DNA from: Microvirga sp. KLBC 81
GTDB lineage: Bacteria; Pseudomonadota; Alphaproteobacteria; Rhizobiales; Beijerinckiaceae
Length of the DNA: 64,000 nt
Assembly: GCF_003075415.1 (NCBI RefSeq)
Contig: NZ_QDAH01000020.1
Coordinates: 1-64,000 of the forward strand
Direction of reading: 5' to 3'
The translations under genes and the position numbers were made by a program. The notes below the pieces were generated by a model. The model searched no databases and was not told the DNA's origin. It saw nothing but the letters and a program-made list of their open reading frames with translations. Position 1 is the stretch's first letter. Every line of letters begins with the position of its first letter. This document shows positions 60,220 to 64,000 of the stretch, one piece after another.

Positions 60220-61227
60220 TCAGGCGCTCGCGTGGGCAGCCTCGATGTTGGAGAAGAATTGTCTGGCGCTCTCACGCCAGGTGAAGGTCTCGCCATAAGC
60301 TCTGCACCTGTCCTTGGAAATCTCGAGGGCAGAGAGAGCAGCCTTCCGCAGATCGGCGTCGACGACACCGCAGCCCGACGAGCCGATGACGTCCATGGGC
60401 CCCATCACTGGAAAGCCCGCGATGGGAAGGCCAGAAGCCAAGGCTTCAAGCAGGACGATTCCGAAGGTATCGGTAAGGCTTGGGAACACGAACACATCGG
60501 CGGAGGCATAGACCCGCGCCAGATCCTCGCCGGTGAGAGCGCCAAGGAAGCGCGCCCGAGGATTGTGACGTTCAAGATCCTGACGCGCAGGCCCGTCGCC
60601 AACGACCACTTTCGTGCCGGGAAGATCGAGAGACAGGAAAGCCGAAAGGTTCTTTTCCACCGCCACGCGGCCTACATACAAAAAGATCGGCCCTGCGCAA
60701 TCGAGAACCCGCTCGTGACGCGGGCGGAAGAGCGTGGTGTCGACGCCTCGCGTCCAGCGCACGATATTCTTGAAGCCTCGCGCGCTCAGCTCGCGTTCGA
60801 GCGAGGGCGTGCTGACCATCATGGCTTTCGCCTCGCGGTGGAACCAGCGAAGGACACCATAAGACCAGTTCTCCGGAACCGGCAGGCGCGCCGAGAGGTA
60901 TTCCGGAAAGCGCGTGTGATAGCTGGTCGTGAAGGCTCGCTGTTGTCGCTGACAAGCCAATCGAGCGGAAAAGCCGAGAGGCCCTTCCGTGGCGATGTGA
61001 ACATGATCGGGATCGACCTCGGCGATCATTCGCCCGACGATCTCCGGCCTCGTCAGCGAGAGGCGGATCTCCGGATAGGTCGGCATCGGGAAGGAGCGAA
61101 ACCGCTCAGGCGTGAGAAGCGAGACCTCTATGCCGAACAACGGCGCTTGCTCCGCCATGTATTCGAGCGAGCGCACGACCCCATTGACCTGTGGCCGCCA
61201 GGCATCGGTGACGATGAGCACACGCAT
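60220..61227 (-). CDS. GT4-family glycosyltransferase
   Basis: The start at 61227 (MRVLIVTDAWRPQVNGVVRS) overlaps the upstream stop by one base (TGATG), and gives 335 residues. It has the GT-B fold of the GT4 family: VHIATEGPLGFSARLACQRQ, FTTSYHTRFPEYLSARLPVP, FLYVGRVAVEKNLSAFL and the C-terminal donor site VFVFPSLTDTFGIVLLEALA. The nearest groups are alpha-mannosyltransferases such as PimB/MgtA-like enzymes, acting on envelope lipids. It is translationally coupled to the LpxH-like phosphatase. Confidence 0.92.
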   Translation of the reverse strand: MRVLIVTDAWRPQVNGVVRSLEYMAEQAPLFGIEVSLLTPERFRSFPMPTYPEIRLSLTRPEIVGRMIAEVDPDHVHIATEGPLGFSARLACQRQQRAFTTSYHTRFPEYLSARLPVPENWSYGVLRWFHREAKAMMVSTPSLERELSARGFKNIVRWTRGVDTTLFRPRHERVLDCAGPIFLYVGRVAVEKNLSAFLSLDLPGTKVVVGDGPARQDLERHNPRARFLGALTGEDLARVYASADVFVFPSLTDTFGIVLLEALASGLPIAGFPVMGPMDVIGSSGCGVVDADLRKAALSALEISKDRCRAYGETFTWRESARQFFSNIEAAHASA

Positions 61228-62060
61228 CAGGCGGCTCTCCCGTCGAGCGCAACGGGTTTTTCGACCGAGACCGGAATCTCGGGGCTGGGACTCGGCAGGC
61301 TCCTGCGGCTGGCCTCGCTCCAGCGGATCAGTTCGAGCGTGCCGTCGAAGTGCTCGACGACGACCGTGCACGATTCCACCCAATCGCCCGTGTTCACGTA
61401 AGAGACGCCGAAGTTCTCGTGCATCACAGCGTGATGAATGTGGCCGCAGATGACGCCATCCACCTCCTGCCGCCGGGCTTCCGCTGCCAGAAGCTCCTCG
61501 AAGCGGCTGATGAAATTGACTGCGTTCTTCACCTTCAGCTTCGCCCATGCGGACAGGGACCAATAGGTCAGGCCAAGCCTGCGGCGCGCGATGTTGAGAT
61601 AGGTGTTGACGAAAAGGGCCGCCGTGTAGGCCCAGTCACCCAGGAGCGCAAGCCAGCGGGCATGGCGCACGACCAAGTCGAACTGGTCCCCATGGATCAC
61701 GAGGTAGCGCTTGCCGTCCGCCGTCTCGTGAATGGCATGTTCGGCGAGTTCGATCCCGCCCAGGCTGATACCGACATAGTCGCGGAGGAACTCGTCGTGA
61801 TTGCCAGGCACATAGATGAGTGACGAGCCCTTGCGGACCTTGCGCAGCAGCTTCTGCACCACGTCATTGTGGCTCTGTGGCCAGTACCAGCCCGACTTCA
61901 GCCGCCACCCATCGACGATGTCGCCCACGAGATAGATCATCTCGGCATCGTAGTACTTCAGGAAATCCAGAAGGGCTTCCGCCTGGCATCCTTTGGTGCC
62001 CAGGTGGAGATCCGACAGAAACAATGTACGCACGCGGATCGTATCCAGGTCCCTCGGCAT
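61227..62060 (-). CDS. UDP-2,3-diacylglucosamine diphosphatase-like metallophosphatase
   Basis: The 277-residue protein has the full calcineurin-type motifs: FLSDLHLGTKG, YLVGDIVDGW, YVPGNHDEFL, VIHGDQFD and GVICGHIHHA. These resemble LpxH-type enzymes of lipid A synthesis. Many Hyphomicrobiales have both LpxI and this LpxH-like protein, so its exact substrate is uncertain. The gene overlaps the glycosyltransferase start by one base, which argues for a common envelope-lipid task. Confidence 0.9.
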   Translation of the reverse strand: MPRDLDTIRVRTLFLSDLHLGTKGCQAEALLDFLKYYDAEMIYLVGDIVDGWRLKSGWYWPQSHNDVVQKLLRKVRKGSSLIYVPGNHDEFLRDYVGISLGGIELAEHAIHETADGKRYLVIHGDQFDLVVRHARWLALLGDWAYTAALFVNTYLNIARRRLGLTYWSLSAWAKLKVKNAVNFISRFEELLAAEARRQEVDGVICGHIHHAVMHENFGVSYVNTGDWVESCTVVVEHFDGTLELIRWSEASRRSLPSPSPEIPVSVEKPVALDGRAA

Positions 62061-62259
62061 GCGGCATCCTCTTTTGACCTTGTCTCACGCCAGCCAAACC
62101 GGATTCGCATCTCCTCCCCGTGACGGTCCGTTTGCAGTTTCATGACAAAACCTAAGGGGTTCCATGATCGTGGCGCAGGTAAGTCGCGCAGATAAGGGCT
62201 TCACGCAGGAGGCTTGTCGTGGTTCTTGTGCAACTCCTTGGTGCAAGTGGCTCGCTATC

Positions 62260-63192
62260 GTGAAACCTCTTCTGGGGATCTCCCTCAAAGTCCTATCAGC
62301 CCTCGTCTTCACGATGATGTCGGCAGTTCTCAAGTCCCTGATGGATCGCTACCCGACCGGGGAAGTGGTGTTCTTCCGTTCATCCTTTGCCATTCTGCCG
62401 CTCTGGTTGTGGCTGGCCTGGAAGGGCGACCTGATCAACGGCCTGCGGACGAAGAACGTACTCGGTCACTTCAAGCGCGGCTTTCTCGGCACGAGCGCCA
62501 TGTATCTGGGATTTGCCGCCCTCTCCTTTCTGCCGCTCCATGACGCGATCGCCATCGGCTACGCATCGCCGCTTATTCTCGTGGTCCTGGCGGCCATTCT
62601 TCTGAAAGAGAAAATTCGCGCCTATCGCTGGACGGCTGTCGCGGTTGGCTTCATCGGCGTCATGATCATGCTCTCGCCGTACCTGACACCGGAAACCTTT
62701 GCGGGCGGCATTCTGGCCGGGCCGTCCCTCGGGGCCATCTGTGCCTTCGTAGGGGCCGTCTGCTCCGCAGGCGCGATGATCCAGGTGCGGCGGCTGACGG
62801 GAACGGAGAAAACCGGGGCCATCGTGTTCTACTTCTTCATCCTGGCCTCAGGACTCTCGTTCTGCACCATCGTTCTTGGCTGGAATATGCCCGATGCAAA
62901 GGATCTCGCCCTTTTCGTTCTCGGCGGAATCCTAGGCGGGATCGGCCAGATCCTGCTTACCGAGTCCTACCGCTATGCGGATGCCTCCGTGATTGCGCCC
63001 TTCGATTACACCACCATGATCTGGGCGCTTCTGTTCGGCTGGCTCATGTTCGGAGACCTGCCGACCCCCGCCATTCTGGTCGGAGCTGCCATCGTGGCGG
63101 GCACGGGCCTCTTCATCGTCTGGCGGGAGCACCAGTTGGGCCTGGAGAGATCCCGGGAACTGAAGGTCGCCTCCCAGAAGCCGGGGGCATAG
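62260..63192 (+). CDS. EamA-family (DMT) transporter
   Basis: I prefer the GTG at 62260 (KPLLGISLKVLSALVFTMMS); the ATG at 62164 adds 32 Cys-rich residues that look non-conserved. The 310-residue product has ten membrane segments in two EamA repeats, e.g. HDAIAIGYASPLILVVLAAI then LLKEKIRAYRWTAVAVGFIG, and ASVIAPFDYTTMIWALLFGW then LMFGDLPTPAILVGAAIVAG. Such proteins export metabolites or amino acids. The substrate is unknown. Confidence 0.88.
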   Translation: MKPLLGISLKVLSALVFTMMSAVLKSLMDRYPTGEVVFFRSSFAILPLWLWLAWKGDLINGLRTKNVLGHFKRGFLGTSAMYLGFAALSFLPLHDAIAIGYASPLILVVLAAILLKEKIRAYRWTAVAVGFIGVMIMLSPYLTPETFAGGILAGPSLGAICAFVGAVCSAGAMIQVRRLTGTEKTGAIVFYFFILASGLSFCTIVLGWNMPDAKDLALFVLGGILGGIGQILLTESYRYADASVIAPFDYTTMIWALLFGWLMFGDLPTPAILVGAAIVAGTGLFIVWREHQLGLERSRELKVASQKPGA

Positions 63193-63302
63193 TTTCAAGG
63201 AAAACACTCCCCGCGACCTCTCTGGCCTTGACCCGCCTCGTGTCTTATCTCACAACCGTTTAAAGGAACGGACGTTCGGTTTTTCAGAACAGAGGCATTG
63301 TG

Positions 63303-63920
63303 ATGGGCGTCGAAGGCAAAGAGCGGCACCGGGACTTGGAAACGGGCGCGCAGGTTCTGTCCGGGAACATGGGCAAGACCATCCAGCGTCTGCGCAAGGC
63401 CTATAACCTGTCTCTGTCGGAGCTCGCCGAGCAATCGGGCGTGGCCAAATCCATTATCAGCCAGATCGAGCGGAACGAGACCAACCCGACCCTCGCGACG
63501 ATCTGGCGCCTCAGCCAAGCTCTCGATGTCTCAATCGAGCGGGTGCTGGCCTCGGCGGACGAGGAGCCCTTCATCGAGAAGTCGTCCAAGGCCGACACGC
63601 CGATCCTCGTCTCCGACGACGGCAAGATGAAGCTCGCCATCATCGGCTGGATCAAGACCATCGAGTGGCTCCAATGGTACGACGTGCAGTCCGAACCCGG
63701 CGGCGTGCTCGATTCCGACAGCCACCAGCGGGGCTCGGTGGAGTGCCTCTCCGTTTTGGAGGGCGAGTTCGAGGTCGAGGTGGGCGGCGTTACCCAGCAG
63801 GCCAAGGCCGGCGAGTCCTTGCGCTATCGCTGCGACCGTCCCCATTCGGTGCGTTGCATCGGCGATAAGCCCGGCCGCGCCACCATGGTCTGCATCCTCA
63901 AAGCTGCCGTGATGGATTGA
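63303..63920 (+). CDS. XRE-family regulator with cupin sensor domain
   Basis: The ATG at 63303 follows GAGG at 8-bp spacing and gives 205 residues. The HTH (about residues 22-76) is IQRLRKAYNLSLSELAEQSG, VAKSIISQIERNETNPTLAT. The cupin (about 130-200) is SVECLSVLEGEFEVEVGGVT, with RYRCDRPHSVRCIG. This two-domain design senses a small ligand and represses nearby metabolic or transport genes. The EamA gene just upstream, in the same direction, is a candidate target. Confidence 0.92.
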   Translation: MGVEGKERHRDLETGAQVLSGNMGKTIQRLRKAYNLSLSELAEQSGVAKSIISQIERNETNPTLATIWRLSQALDVSIERVLASADEEPFIEKSSKADTPILVSDDGKMKLAIIGWIKTIEWLQWYDVQSEPGGVLDSDSHQRGSVECLSVLEGEFEVEVGGVTQQAKAGESLRYRCDRPHSVRCIGDKPGRATMVCILKAAVMD

Positions 63921-63948
63921 GGCCCTTGCCTCAATCCCACCAACATCT

Positions 63949-64000
63949 TTACGGCTTCGGCGCGACGTAGCCCTGCTTCGGAGGCAAGGAGAGAAGGTAC
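63949..64000 (-). CDS. C-terminal end of a minus-strand gene, cut by the window
   Basis: The frame YLLSLPPKQGYVAPKP ends in TAA (63949-63951). It is too short for identification and runs off the window. Its coding status is a guess from the plausible stop and the Pro/Lys-rich end. Confidence 0.35.
   Translation of the reverse strand, partial: YLLSLPPKQGYVAPKP

Noticed and set aside
61228..61563. N-terminal extension of the GT4 gene to 61563
   Set aside because: The added 112 residues are Arg-rich and lie opposite the frame of the coupled phosphatase gene; the start at 61227 overlaps the stop neatly.

Overview
The window is high-GC alphaproteobacterial DNA. The gene set suggests Hyphomicrobiales (Rhizobiales), probably Methylobacteriaceae and most like Microvirga. 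Reasons are the icd / alaS / recA neighbourhood, a GTTC-N7-GTTC LexA box before recA, a CckA kinase gene beside a TTAA-N7-TTAA CtrA-type site, an alphaproteobacterial DksA, a giant growth-pole-ring-like protein, DUF6894 and BTLCP proteins, and several dispersed palindromic repeat families. The genus is an inference from gene content; no rRNA or tRNA gene is present to confirm it.

Layout. (1) 1-4.2 kb: the 3' end of icd, two unrelated genes, a decayed second icd 3' end at 1808-1979, a thiol-peroxidase-like pair, an exported protein and a 61-residue protein. (2) 4.26-26.07 kb: an integrated element. It lies between an 87-bp direct repeat of the 5' part of a GFA-type (formaldehyde-activating-like) gene. 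The left copy is a cut-off stub; the right copy is an intact gene with a new start supplied by the element. Next to the left end are a P4-type tyrosine integrase, an AlpA-like regulator, a tightly overlapping operon with a RepA/DnaB-like ATPase (frameshifted) that ends in an iteron-like cluster, and a phage-ejection-like protein. Two terminase-small-subunit-like genes (one broken by an amber codon) and an XRE regulator lie further in. There are no capsid, portal, large terminase or tail genes. The rest of the element is host-type accessory DNA: coiled-coil and Gly-rich exported proteins, a Crp-like regulator, a transglutaminase-like protease, a WGR protein, tandem helix-hairpin-helix paralogs and several gene remnants.

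(3) 26.5-36.9 kb: conserved chromosome with alaS, a PagL-like outer-membrane protein, recA, cckA, a FliO-domain protein and dksA. (4) 37-48.2 kb: a YcjX/YcjF-type pair, an exported protein, a SixA phosphatase coupled to a MoxR ATPase, a cystathionine-gamma-synthase-family enzyme, a KefB/C-type antiporter, a CoxE-like VWA protein (probable MoxR partner), a small membrane protein, UspA and a 2Fe-2S ferredoxin. (5) 48.5-53.3 kb: one 1592-residue membrane-anchored repeat protein resembling the Agrobacterium growth pole ring protein. (6) 53.7-57.8 kb: a four-gene Mla/MCE lipid transport operon. (7) 57.8-64 kb: dipeptide epimerase, MFS transporter, an envelope pair (LpxH-like phosphatase and GT4 glycosyltransferase), an EamA transporter and an XRE-cupin regulator.

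Functional themes: the right two thirds is core chromosome concerned with DNA repair, cell-cycle control, polar growth and the envelope. The left third is a mosaic of insertions. Its proximal part reads like a decayed phage satellite that inserted into, and re-supplied the 5' end of, a host gene.
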